Part shown: in pieces, positions 54,984 to 63,507 of the stretch
Layout: each line of letters starts with the position of its first letter
Numbering within the stretch: position 1 is the first letter of the stretch
Assembly: GCA_964444665.1 (NCBI GenBank)
Contig: CAYUIE010000001.1
Span: 305,037 to 369,036, forward strand
Reading direction: 5' to 3'
Source: CAYZTY01 sp964444665
GTDB lineage: Bacteria > Planctomycetota > Phycisphaerae > Sedimentisphaerales > CAYZTY01
Length of the DNA: 64,000 bases
Translations under genes and position numbers: made by a program
The notes under the pieces: model-generated
Told to the model about the DNA's origin: nothing
What the model saw: the letters and a program-made list of their open reading frames with translations, nothing else
The model's database searches: none

Positions 54984-55342
54984 TTTTAGTTGTTCTGTTG
55001 ACGCCGGGCTGTCGGGACAAAGAGCAATCCGGTCAGTCGAAAGAGAAGAACTCCTCGTGGGACCCTCTTGATGTTTTCATGGTTCACCATATAAGAAGTG
55101 CCCACAGACTTTATATCGGCATTGAGCCATACAACGAGTTAATCGTAGAATACGATGGTGAGCTGGTTTTAGTACAGTTTTCTGAAAGTATGACCGAGCA
55201 GACCGATGGACAAATTCACGAGGTTTTCAATCTTCCTGAGACCGGCCAACAAATGGAAGAAAAGGAATACCTGGTTTTTCTGATGAAACTACACGCTTAC
55301 CTTACCCTAAATCCGGTAAAAAGAAACAGAGAGGGTATTTAA
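54917..55342 (+). CDS. Small lipoprotein of unknown function
   Basis: About 141 residues from ATG 54917; a GTG at 54893 and a TTG at 54944 are alternatives, and the first part overlaps the preceding membrane protein gene. The long Leu-rich signal (LLLLLLILVVLLTPGC) ends in a lipobox Cys. The mature part has SSWDPLDVFMVHHIRSAHRL and LIVEYDGELVLVQFSES, giving a compact alpha/beta domain of about 100 residues. No family recognised. Last gene of the AT-rich cluster that begins at 50.4 kb. Confidence 0.7.
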   Translation: MSCFDWYLALLYAIQRLLLLLLILVVLLTPGCRDKEQSGQSKEKNSSWDPLDVFMVHHIRSAHRLYIGIEPYNELIVEYDGELVLVQFSESMTEQTDGQIHEVFNLPETGQQMEEKEYLVFLMKLHAYLTLNPVKRNREGI

Positions 55343-55373
55343 GAGCATATTTGAATGGAGGATTAATCACTGT

Positions 55374-55462
55374 CTTTCAGCATTTGACCATTAGTATTAA
55401 CTGAAAGTGTGCCAATAATGTGGCACATCATCTGAAATGCTCCCGTATTACTCCCGCGAAAG
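55374..55462. repeat. Remnant of the attachment-like repeat (copy 4) with two hairpins
   Basis: CTTTCAG (55374-55380) pairs with CTGAAAG (55401-55407), and TGTGCCA (55408-55414) pairs with TGGCACA (55421-55427). Immediately after, the end box AAATGCTCCCGTATTACTCC (from 55435) followed by CGCGAAAG is the same as in copy 2 apart from one base. The tRNA-like core is missing; only TGAATGGAGG at 55352-55361 may be left of it. Confidence 0.55.
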
Positions 55463-55575
55463 TCGCGCGCTCGAGTCTTTCGTCGTGGGATATGGAGCCG
55501 TTGACCCACTTATTCTGGATTCTTGGCACAGCCGCTTTGTGCCTTTGAACCTTTTTTATTTTTATCGCCAGCGGC

Positions 55576-55758
55576 TCACTGCTTTAATGGCCAGTTGTAG
55601 GGACAATAATAGAGCCATTCATAGACAAACAGCTCCAAATCAAAGAGGTCGACAAAATCATCCTCATAGAGGTCAGCGGGCAGGCCGGTCCCGGCCTCGA
55701 GCCAGTATTCGGCGAACCTTGCAAAGTGCTGGAAATTTACCGTACACAAAGGCTCACC
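55576..55758 (-). pseudogene. 3' fragment of a dockerin-type protein gene
   Basis: The minus-strand frame gives GEPLCTVNFQHFARFAEYWL followed by a DLYEDDFVDLFDLELFVYEW stretch and the end CPYNWPLKQ. This is the typical C-terminal two-repeat dockerin-like module of Phycisphaerae exported proteins. Nothing recognisable of the rest of such a protein lies upstream on this strand (above 55758), so only the tail is left. The plus strand of the same region has an open frame ending at 55857 (EPEREWLYGVLKEHISR) that may be a tail fragment of another gene. Confidence 0.6.
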
Positions 55759-56050
55759 TTTGACGTCGGCGCCGAGAGAGTCGAGATTGGGGATGTTCTT
55801 TCGGAGCCGGAAAGAGAATGGCTTTACGGAGTCCTGAAGGAACACATTTCAAGATAATTCCCGCCCGCCCGGACACATTTACAAAAATACAAAGCGAGAG
55901 ACATAGCTTGAAGTAATGCCCGTTCGCTTTATAATTATAGTATCTGCATAAGGAAGGAGGATTTTAAAATAACAAGTTCGGGTTGCGGCGGTGTTGTAAA
56001 TCCTTCAACAAACTCAAGACAAGTCAGGGCAGGTTGGCAATAGCAGATTT

Positions 56051-57940
56051 TCAGGTGTGGGTCCAGAGCCGGCCGTAGTTTGATGGGACCTGGAGCCAAT
56101 ACTCTTCAGACGCAGGCACGTCAGTAAGGTTCGCAGATGGTTCGGTGCTTCCGCGTATTTGCGAGCGGTGGTGCAGCTCCTCGCGATAATTACCTTCGAC
56201 CGGGAACCAGAATGGAACCTCTTTTGCCTCATCAGTAAAGTTCAAAGCGACAAGCGTATATGTGGGCGTGTCCGGGTAGTAACGGGCGAAGAGCAAAACG
56301 CCCCGGCTAAGATAACGGTCGTAATCGTTGAAGAAGTGATATTCGCCGTCCCGCGCATGGGTCAAAGCGGAGCGAATCTTGAGCAGGTCTCGGACGAGAG
56401 TGATTATCCTTCGGCCGGCGTCGTCGTAAAAGTACTCCCAGTTGACGATGCGGAGGAAGCCGGTCCGGCTTACGCCGCCGGGCGCGACCTTGCTGTTCTG
56501 GCACAGCTCCTGACCCTGCCAGAGCAGGGGGATTCCCTTGGCCATAAGCATCCCGATGAGGTAGGGCTGGAGCTTGTACCATTTACTACGGTCACCCTGC
56601 TCGAAGAGAGGGTTGCCGCAGTGGTCGGGATTGGTTTTGCCGAAATTGCAGATGAATCTGTCGTGGTCGTGGTTCTCGATAAATTGCAGGGGCGCTTTGA
56701 AGAGGCGGTCGCCGTTAATGGTAATTTCGGTCGGCCAGTTTTCCGCGCCGTAGGCGAAGCCGAGCTGGGTCAGCGGGCCGTCCTGAACGGCGGCCACCTT
56801 CTCGGCGGCGGATATGGTCTGGTTCTGCCACGTGCAGGTGCTGTATGTCTGCTCGAGTACGTCCCTGACCGCCTCCAACTGCTCGGCACACTGGATGAGA
56901 CGAATAGGATTAACGGCGTCTTTGAAGCGCTTATATTTCCGATTGCGGGCGATTGTTTGTGATTTTACCCACTGGAAGGTGTTGTAAACGATGTCGGCAT
57001 AGCCCCGGAAGTGCGGGCCAAGCTCCCAGTAGTTGGGTACGCAATCGTAACGGAAGCCGTCCACGTGATAAGTTTCGAGCCAGTGGCGGTTGACGGTGTA
57101 GAAGAAGTCCTGGGCGAAGGGCTTTGACCAGTCAACACTCGGAGCGAACATATCCTTAGAGAAGGAGCCCATAACCGGATTGGGGACATGGTCGAGCCGA
57201 CTATATAGATATTCGTATGCAAACAGACTGCTGGTGTGGCCGTAAATGGCGTCGACCAGCACGGCAATGCCTCGCTTATGCGCGGCCTCGACGAATCGCT
57301 GAAAGTCGCAGCGTTTGCCGAACCGCTCATCCACGCCGAAATAGCCGATTGGAGTGTAGCCCCAGTCGATGACCTCGGTGATGTTGGTTACCGGCATAAG
57401 TGTGATGCAGTTTATGCCGAGGTCCCGCAGGTAGTCGAGCCGGTCGGCGGCCCGTTCAAGTGAGCCGGCGAATTCCATAATATTCATTTCGTAGAGCACG
57501 AGGTCGTGATGCCGAGGTGTCGTCCATCGTGATTCGGTACTGCTCCACTTGTGGTTTCTATAGCCGTGAGTGAAGGCTGCGTGTCGTCCGACACCGAACT
57601 CGCGCGCGAAGGGGTCGATAATCCAGTCAATCTCTTTGCCGGACGGCGTGATTACAGAGTAGCGGTAGATGTACCTGCCTGTTTTGCCCCAGTGTGCGCC
57701 GCTGCCGGAGCCGAAAAGGTTAAGGGTTGTCTGCCAATAGTCGCCGTAAACCGGGTCGAGACTGTGGGCAAGCGGCTTTCGGTAGGCAGGTTCGGTCTGG
57801 ATGAACTGGTCGCGTTCGTGAATGATGCGAAGCTGGACCTGGTAACCGCTTTTTGCGCTCAGGCCGGGCAGCAACAGGCCGAAGTGGACCCTGCCGCCGA
57901 TGGTGTGTGGGCCGAGTTTGCCGATAGGCATAAAGTTCAT
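56051..57940 (-). CDS. GH13-family alpha-glucan-active enzyme
   Basis: 629 residues. An N-terminal beta domain (1-115) with a HWGKTGRYIYRYSV segment precedes the barrel. The GH13 conserved regions are visible: VLVDAIYGHTSS, the nucleophile Asp299 in VDGFRYDCVPNYW, the acid/base Glu353 in QCAEQLEAV, and Asp425 in FIENHDHDRF. A C-terminal beta domain ends the protein. The N-terminal domain and length resemble branching enzymes or maltooligosyltrehalose trehalohydrolases more than secreted amylases, and there is no signal peptide, so it acts in the cytoplasm. AAAGGGG lies before ATG 57940. Exact specificity is not readable. GC-richer than the blocks on both sides. Confidence 0.9.
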   Translation of the reverse strand: MNFMPIGKLGPHTIGGRVHFGLLLPGLSAKSGYQVQLRIIHERDQFIQTEPAYRKPLAHSLDPVYGDYWQTTLNLFGSGSGAHWGKTGRYIYRYSVITPSGKEIDWIIDPFAREFGVGRHAAFTHGYRNHKWSSTESRWTTPRHHDLVLYEMNIMEFAGSLERAADRLDYLRDLGINCITLMPVTNITEVIDWGYTPIGYFGVDERFGKRCDFQRFVEAAHKRGIAVLVDAIYGHTSSLFAYEYLYSRLDHVPNPVMGSFSKDMFAPSVDWSKPFAQDFFYTVNRHWLETYHVDGFRYDCVPNYWELGPHFRGYADIVYNTFQWVKSQTIARNRKYKRFKDAVNPIRLIQCAEQLEAVRDVLEQTYSTCTWQNQTISAAEKVAAVQDGPLTQLGFAYGAENWPTEITINGDRLFKAPLQFIENHDHDRFICNFGKTNPDHCGNPLFEQGDRSKWYKLQPYLIGMLMAKGIPLLWQGQELCQNSKVAPGGVSRTGFLRIVNWEYFYDDAGRRIITLVRDLLKIRSALTHARDGEYHFFNDYDRYLSRGVLLFARYYPDTPTYTLVALNFTDEAKEVPFWFPVEGNYREELHHRSQIRGSTEPSANLTDVPASEEYWLQVPSNYGRLWTHT

Positions 57941-58350
57941 AACAGATACCCCTTTCTCACGCCTCGTTGCGTGAAGATACTGCTATCCTTTGAAATGCAA
58001 ATCCATTCGCGGAATATTATGCTAATCGTTATTGCCAAAAGCAAGAGAAAATTGTTATTGGTAACTGGTGAATGGTGAATCGAAATTTAGCTACCTGCGG
58101 ACCTGGCTTCGCCGTGGCAAGCAAGCCCCACACTACAATATCCTACGCTGTATTCAGGATGACAAGGCGGAAAAAAGGACCAGCTATTGATTCTTATTGA
58201 AAAATACGCTTTAATGATATAGATTTGCCGTCAGCGAGCGAGGGCACATACACTACAAGGTTTAGACAAACCTGAGTCGCTATGCCGCTGGATTCCGAGA
58301 TTCGATGAAAAGAGGAAAAGGGGGCCGAGATACTGGATAATAAAGCTTAT
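57941..58350. other. Gene-free stretch before the exported unknown protein
   Basis: A divergent gap of 410 bases between the GH13 gene and the TTG-start gene. I see no RNA gene or credible small protein. An AGGAAAAGGGGG run at 58312-58323 could be a ribosome site for the next gene if translation begins at a non-ATG codon near 58330-58351. Confidence 0.45.
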
Positions 58351-59466
58351 TTGCGGAGCATTTTTTTATTGGCCGGTGCCGGGCTGATTTTAGGAGCTAT
58401 TGTGCCGGTTCAGGGAGAGCTTAAAATTACCGAAGGATTGAAGCCAACAAAAGTCGGACTCACTGTTACGGATAAATTGGCTGCCAAAGAGAAGGAACTG
58501 GTTGTAGAAACCGACGAATGGAAGGTGGTATTTAGCCTTTTATACAACGGCGGCATCTTTGATTATAATGTTTATCTCCTCGGTGATCAGGAGTTCACCA
58601 CGACAACCGGCAGGAACAACGAGCCCGGGCTGGCATCGCTCGAGATTATAGAGAACACGCCTGTTCGGCTGCGCGTTCGGCAGAAGTGCCAACCTCGATT
58701 GAATAACGGCGATGGTCCTGCGAACGATAAGTACGTTGAGCTGGATATGGTAGAGACAACGACGGAATGGACTTTCTATCCGACCGGCCGAGTTAATATC
58801 AAATTCGATGCGGTGGTCGCAAAAGACTGGGACGGGATATGCTCACGGGGGCCCGGCGGCTCGGGAAAGGGCATCATCGCCGACGGCGACACGATTACGG
58901 CGGCGAATGGAACGGATTTCACGATTCCCTGGGTGACACACGGGGATACCATCGAAAGCACGGCAGGGGGGTGGGGGCCTGTACAGATTGTAAAACGCAT
59001 CGGCAAAGACACGCTGCGATTGGCCACGGCGGTCAAGCCGGGCAAGAACATGGATTTCATCATCCGTAGGCCGAATATTTTGGACGAGACCATTTCCATC
59101 CATGCCGACGGCGATTCGGGAATGGCACCGCGTAAAAGCTTCTGGCAGGGAGGAAGTGACGGCGATACGCTATTCGAGAATAAAAGAAGCAACGGCGGTT
59201 TCTTCAGGGACGGGATGCTGCCGGTTGAGAAGAAAAAACTGGACCGTTTCTACGAATGCCTGCGGACTCCTATTGCGCCTGACGAGCCGGAATCAAGGCC
59301 TTTTACCCTCCCTGATGGAGTCGAACCGGCCCCGCGCCGCCTGTGGTTTAAGCACCCTGATTTTGAAATCCCCAAGCCGAGTTTTGTTGGTATTGTTGGA
59401 TTCATTGCCGGTTGGGCTGCCGTGGCGATGTTAATCGCCTCTTTCTTCTGGATAATCAAGCAGTAA
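58351..59466 (+). CDS. Exported, C-terminally membrane-anchored protein of unknown function
   Basis: 371 residues counted from TTG 58351; upstream non-ATG codons in the same frame (58330-58333) lie closer to the purine-rich ribosome site, and no ATG is available. A signal peptide (SIFLLAGAGLILGAIVPVQG) is followed by a beta-rich domain (EWKVVFSLLYNGGIFDYNVY; TTEWTFYPTGRVNIKFDAVV) and a final membrane helix (FVGIVGFIAGWAAVAMLIAS). The beta region resembles carbohydrate-binding or lyase-like folds only in general character. No family recognised. It stands alone between two gaps. Confidence 0.75.
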   Translation: MRSIFLLAGAGLILGAIVPVQGELKITEGLKPTKVGLTVTDKLAAKEKELVVETDEWKVVFSLLYNGGIFDYNVYLLGDQEFTTTTGRNNEPGLASLEIIENTPVRLRVRQKCQPRLNNGDGPANDKYVELDMVETTTEWTFYPTGRVNIKFDAVVAKDWDGICSRGPGGSGKGIIADGDTITAANGTDFTIPWVTHGDTIESTAGGWGPVQIVKRIGKDTLRLATAVKPGKNMDFIIRRPNILDETISIHADGDSGMAPRKSFWQGGSDGDTLFENKRSNGGFFRDGMLPVEKKKLDRFYECLRTPIAPDEPESRPFTLPDGVEPAPRRLWFKHPDFEIPKPSFVGIVGFIAGWAAVAMLIASFFWIIKQ

Positions 59467-59980
59467 GTAGAACCGGTCCCCTAATTTTATAGATGAATTA
59501 ACTAATTTTTTTAATAAAAAGAACTATGAATTATGTTAAGTTTTTCACGCTCGTATTTATGTAGAATCCATATAAACATTTATTGTCATAAGGAGTGAAA
59601 TTAGTTGATAATAAAGGGGATTGACTCAAAAAGGGTTTACGTAAGCAAATAATAACACAAAAGCTGTGTTTTTCCAGGTGACTTTCTTGTTATAAGATAG
59701 AAGAATATCACTTTAAAAAATTCAAACAGTAACAGCAAGTAAATAGAGGTATCTCTTCATTTGGCGTACCTTTAGAACTGAAAGACCGGGGTAAAACGAC
59801 ATTCCTTGCAGAGACTTTATCCGATGCACAGCCAAGGCAGGCGTTTCTTTAATAGCCATCGGTGCAGCATCGTATCAGCTTTATGATACTATTGGCTCGA
59901 AGGCAGTTAAGTGTGTTATTTGAGTAAATTAGATTACATAGAAGTTGAGTAAGTCTTTTTTTTGTGGTAAACTGGAATTA
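59467..59980. other. Gene-free AT-rich stretch with elements repeated from 50.36 kb
   Basis: No open frame worth calling. Two short sequences at 59536-59555 and 59664-59681 match those upstream of the radical-SAM block (50357-50376 and 50384-50401), here 108 bases apart instead of 7. The rest holds nothing I can identify. Confidence 0.45.
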
Positions 59981-61855
59981 ATGATAGGTTCGTTTCGAAA
60001 ATTGCCATTTTGTGAAATAGGTCGGATAGGCCGCGATGTTGTTTTGTTTGTTTCATTTTACCTTTATCTGTGGCTTGTTGTTGATAGCCGCTTTATATAT
60101 TACGGCAATGAGGTAATCGTAGATTATCCTGTTTTTTTTCGCGGCTGGGCATTTTTCAGAGAGACTGTGTTTCGCCCCGGGGGGCTTGTAGTATACATAT
60201 CGAGATTTCTCAGCGAGTTTTTGTATTATTCCTGGACGGGTGCTTTAGTTATAACAGCTCTGGCATGGGGGCTGTACATAACGACGAAAGCAATAATTGA
60301 CAAAACAGAAGCCCGCCGTTTCAGAGAATTAAGTTATGCTTCACCGATACTGATGCTGATTCTTTACAGCCGATATACGCATTACATTGTTGTGATTTTG
60401 GCCCTGCTGCTGGCATTGATTTTCGCATATTTTTATCTGAATTTCAGGTCCGCTACGGCGGATAAATCTGCGGGCAAAATGAAGAGCATAATTATTTTCC
60501 TGTTCATGTCAGTGGTGCTTTATACGGCTGCTGCCGCGGCGTATTTTGTTTTTGCAGCTCTTTGTGTGATATATGAGGTTCTTTTCAGCCGTCGGCGGTG
60601 GCTGGGGGTATTGTATTTGTTTTTAGCAGTTGTGATTGCGTATGTAGAAGGAGTTTTGTTTTTCAGGGTCAGCATAATAGAGGCTTTTAGCGATTTACTG
60701 GCCTTTTCATGGAAGGTTGCAGCTAAACCTATACCGATCTGGAAGGGGATGGCTGAGGTCCTTTGTATCCTTTGCTTTTTTGTGCCGGCAGTAGTATTTT
60801 TGCTGGGGGTTTTGCGAGTGTTCGATAGAAAAAAAACTTTTTTTGCGGGCAGTTCAGGCACATCTGTAGGCAAATGGTTTCTTATGACCATATTTTTGTT
60901 TTCGCTTACAGGCGGAGCAGTTTTTTACTCGTATGACAGTCAGCTAAGAGGGCTTATGGCCGTTGATTACTATGCCTATCATAGCAAGTGGGATAAATTG
61001 CTTAGGGCATCAAGGGAGTGTTCGAATAATTCTTATATTATGTATGCGGTCAATCGTGCGTTGTATCATACAGGCAGATTGCCCACGGAGATGTTCGCGT
61101 ATCCGCAGCATCCGGATGCAATGTTCCTTGCGGATAAAGATATAGATCCGTTTTTCAAATGGAAGAAATTCGATGCTCGTATTGACCTTGGGATTTTGAA
61201 TCTGGCAGAAATAAATCTGACTGTATGCCAGGAGTTGAATGGGCAGCGGCCAATGATTTTGCAGCGTCTGGCTTTGATAAAAATGGTTAAAGGTGATTTA
61301 GATTCAGCCAGGGTATATCTTAATGCCCTTAGCCGAACCCTTTTTTACTCTGACTGGGCAAAGAAGTATTTAGCAGAACTCGAATCCAATCCGGATCTAT
61401 TGGGTGATGAGCAGGTTCAAAATCTGCGGCAGGTTATGCCGAAGAAAGACCATGGATTTAGATCTTATGACAATGACAAAATGCTGATGGATTTGCTGGA
61501 GACAAATAAGCATAACCGGATGGCCTTTGAGTATTTGATGGGCTGGTATTTGCTTAATGGGCGGGTGGATAAAATAGCATTAAACATTGGACGTTTGAAC
61601 GATTTTAATTATAAGCAGATTCCCAGGTTGTACGAAGAAGCGCTACTGGTATATAAAGGCGACAGCAAACAGGAGGTTGACCTGCATGGTTGGAAGATAA
61701 GTGTCGAATCAGTGAAGAGATATAATGATTTTATTGACATTTATACCAGGTATGCCGGTGGCAAACATGAGGTTTATAATGAGTTGTTGGAGGATTACGG
61801 TGATAGTTTTCTTTTTTATTTTTTTTGTAGGTGGCCCGAAACAGAGGAGAAATGA
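59981..61855 (+). CDS. DUF6057-like multi-pass membrane protein
   Basis: About 624 residues from ATG 59981 with GGAA upstream; the frame can be extended to a TTG at 59945. About ten membrane helices fill the first 330 residues, beginning DVVLFVSFYLYLWLVVDSRF and including the VDYPVFFRGWAFFRETVFRP loop that is typical of this family. A soluble C-terminal half of TPR-like helices follows (VDYYAYHSKWDKLLRASREC, ALIKMVKGDLDSARVYLNAL). Family function is unknown. The stop overlaps the next start (ATGA), so both proteins are made together. Confidence 0.82.
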   Translation: MIGSFRKLPFCEIGRIGRDVVLFVSFYLYLWLVVDSRFIYYGNEVIVDYPVFFRGWAFFRETVFRPGGLVVYISRFLSEFLYYSWTGALVITALAWGLYITTKAIIDKTEARRFRELSYASPILMLILYSRYTHYIVVILALLLALIFAYFYLNFRSATADKSAGKMKSIIIFLFMSVVLYTAAAAAYFVFAALCVIYEVLFSRRRWLGVLYLFLAVVIAYVEGVLFFRVSIIEAFSDLLAFSWKVAAKPIPIWKGMAEVLCILCFFVPAVVFLLGVLRVFDRKKTFFAGSSGTSVGKWFLMTIFLFSLTGGAVFYSYDSQLRGLMAVDYYAYHSKWDKLLRASRECSNNSYIMYAVNRALYHTGRLPTEMFAYPQHPDAMFLADKDIDPFFKWKKFDARIDLGILNLAEINLTVCQELNGQRPMILQRLALIKMVKGDLDSARVYLNALSRTLFYSDWAKKYLAELESNPDLLGDEQVQNLRQVMPKKDHGFRSYDNDKMLMDLLETNKHNRMAFEYLMGWYLLNGRVDKIALNIGRLNDFNYKQIPRLYEEALLVYKGDSKQEVDLHGWKISVESVKRYNDFIDIYTRYAGGKHEVYNELLEDYGDSFLFYFFCRWPETEEK

Positions 61856-63414
61856 GTAAATACAATCGATATTTAACCATGATATTGACGGCAACGTTGC
61901 CGGCTGTGGCGGTATGTTTTATGTTCTATGGGTGCAGAGAGCGCATTGATAGCTTTGATATGGTTGACCGTTTGCCGAGGATTCGGCCGGATTACAGCGA
62001 GGTTGTTTTGCCCCCGAATATTGCGCCGTTGAATTTTGCCATTAAGGAAGATGGTTTGCATTATTGTGCGAAAATATATTCAAAGAACGGTAGTGTCATC
62101 GAGGTTTTCAGCAGGTCGGGTAAAATCGAAATTGCTCAAAAAGCCTGGCACAGTTTGCTTGGTAATAACAGAGGCCGGCAGCTTTACTTTGATGTTTATG
62201 TGAAGGGGCAAAGCGGCAGATGGAGACGATATGCTTCTGTTACCAACAAAATTGCCAATTATGATATTGACTCTTTTATTGTGTACAGGAAGATATACCC
62301 TACCACTGTCCATCTTAGGAGTCTGGTGGGGGTTTACCAGCGTAACTTGCGGAATTTTGAGGAGAGGCTGATATTGGATAACAGTAACTATAAGGGCGGC
62401 TGTCTTAATTGTCATTCATTTTGCAATAATCGGCCTGACAAGATGTTGATGGGTATTCGCAGCTACAAATATGGCTTCAGTACACTGCTTATTGAAGATG
62501 GTAAGGTTGAAAAAATCGGAGCAAAGTTTGGTTATACATCGTGGCATCCAGGCGGCAAACTGGCGGTGTATTCGACAAATCAACTGCCGATGTTCTGGCA
62601 TAGTGCCGGAAGGGAGGTTCGAGACACGGTGAACCTTAATTCATCGCTGGTGTACTTTCTTTCGGAAACGAGGCAGTTGAAAACGTCGCCGGAGATTTCC
62701 CGAAAGGAGCAGTTAGAGAACTGGCCTGTGTGGTCAGCGGACGGAAAGTATTTGTATTTCTGCAGTGCGTTAAAGCCGTGGTCTGGTATTAAGAAGCTGC
62801 TACCGGAGCAGTACAAGGATGTGATGTATGATCTGGTACGAATAAGCTATGATGTTGATAGTGAACAGTGGGGGCAGGTGGAAGAGGTTCTTCCGGCTAA
62901 AGATGCGGGGCGGAGCATTGCTATGCCACGTATAAGCCCGGATGGACGGTGGTTGTCTTTTTGTATGATAGATTATGGTTATCTTCCCTGCTGGCGTAGT
63001 GATAGTGATTTGTACCTGATGGATTTACAGGCTGCCGAGAAAACAGGGAAGTTTAAATACAGGCAACTTGATATTAGCAGCCCTGAAAGTGAAGCATGGC
63101 AAAGCTGGTCGAGTAACAGCCGATGGATAGTGTTTAGCAGCAAAAGAGATTATGGTGTGTTTACAAGGACTTATATAAGCTATGTTGACCAGGAGGGCAA
63201 AGTTTATAAGCCGATATTACTGCCACAAAAAGACCCTGCATTTTATGACAGTTGCTTGTTTACCTATACGGTGCCCGAATTGGTGATTGGGCCGGTTAAG
63301 TTTGTGGGTGATAAGCTTGGGCGTGTTATTCGCGGTTCCAGCGAAATCAAAGTTGATATGCCTATTACGATGGCCAGTCCTGAAGCTGACAGACGCTATG
63401 ACTTTCAATTGTAA
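61852..63414 (+). CDS. Lipoprotein-like beta-propeller protein with a CxxCH motif
   Basis: About 520 residues from ATG 61852 (GAGGAGA upstream, four-base overlap with the DUF6057-like gene). A signal-like helix ends in MFYGCRER, a possible lipobox. Near residue 190 lies GGCLNCHSFCNN, a CxxCH heme-attachment motif. The second half has TolB/PD40-type repeats: TSWHPGGKLAVYSTN, PVWSADGKYLYFCSA, PRISPDGRWLSFCM and QSWSSNSRWIVFSSK. A beta-propeller with one possible c-type heme is the simplest reading. This protein and the DUF6057-like protein seem to work as a pair; substrate and role unknown. Confidence 0.8.
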   Translation: MSKYNRYLTMILTATLPAVAVCFMFYGCRERIDSFDMVDRLPRIRPDYSEVVLPPNIAPLNFAIKEDGLHYCAKIYSKNGSVIEVFSRSGKIEIAQKAWHSLLGNNRGRQLYFDVYVKGQSGRWRRYASVTNKIANYDIDSFIVYRKIYPTTVHLRSLVGVYQRNLRNFEERLILDNSNYKGGCLNCHSFCNNRPDKMLMGIRSYKYGFSTLLIEDGKVEKIGAKFGYTSWHPGGKLAVYSTNQLPMFWHSAGREVRDTVNLNSSLVYFLSETRQLKTSPEISRKEQLENWPVWSADGKYLYFCSALKPWSGIKKLLPEQYKDVMYDLVRISYDVDSEQWGQVEEVLPAKDAGRSIAMPRISPDGRWLSFCMIDYGYLPCWRSDSDLYLMDLQAAEKTGKFKYRQLDISSPESEAWQSWSSNSRWIVFSSKRDYGVFTRTYISYVDQEGKVYKPILLPQKDPAFYDSCLFTYTVPELVIGPVKFVGDKLGRVIRGSSEIKVDMPITMASPEADRRYDFQL

Positions 63415-63507
63415 CAGTTTGCAGGTGTTTGCTGGTATAGTGCTTTATATAATGTGTTTGTGATGATGTAACCTGTTGTCAAATAAAAATAACAGTAAAT
63501 AGGGAAT

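Noticed and set aside
55437..55763. 108-residue plus-strand open frame starting inside the end box of repeat copy 4
   Set aside because: It begins in repeat sequence, the equivalent frames in copies 1 and 3 are stopped after four codons, and it has no protein-like features.
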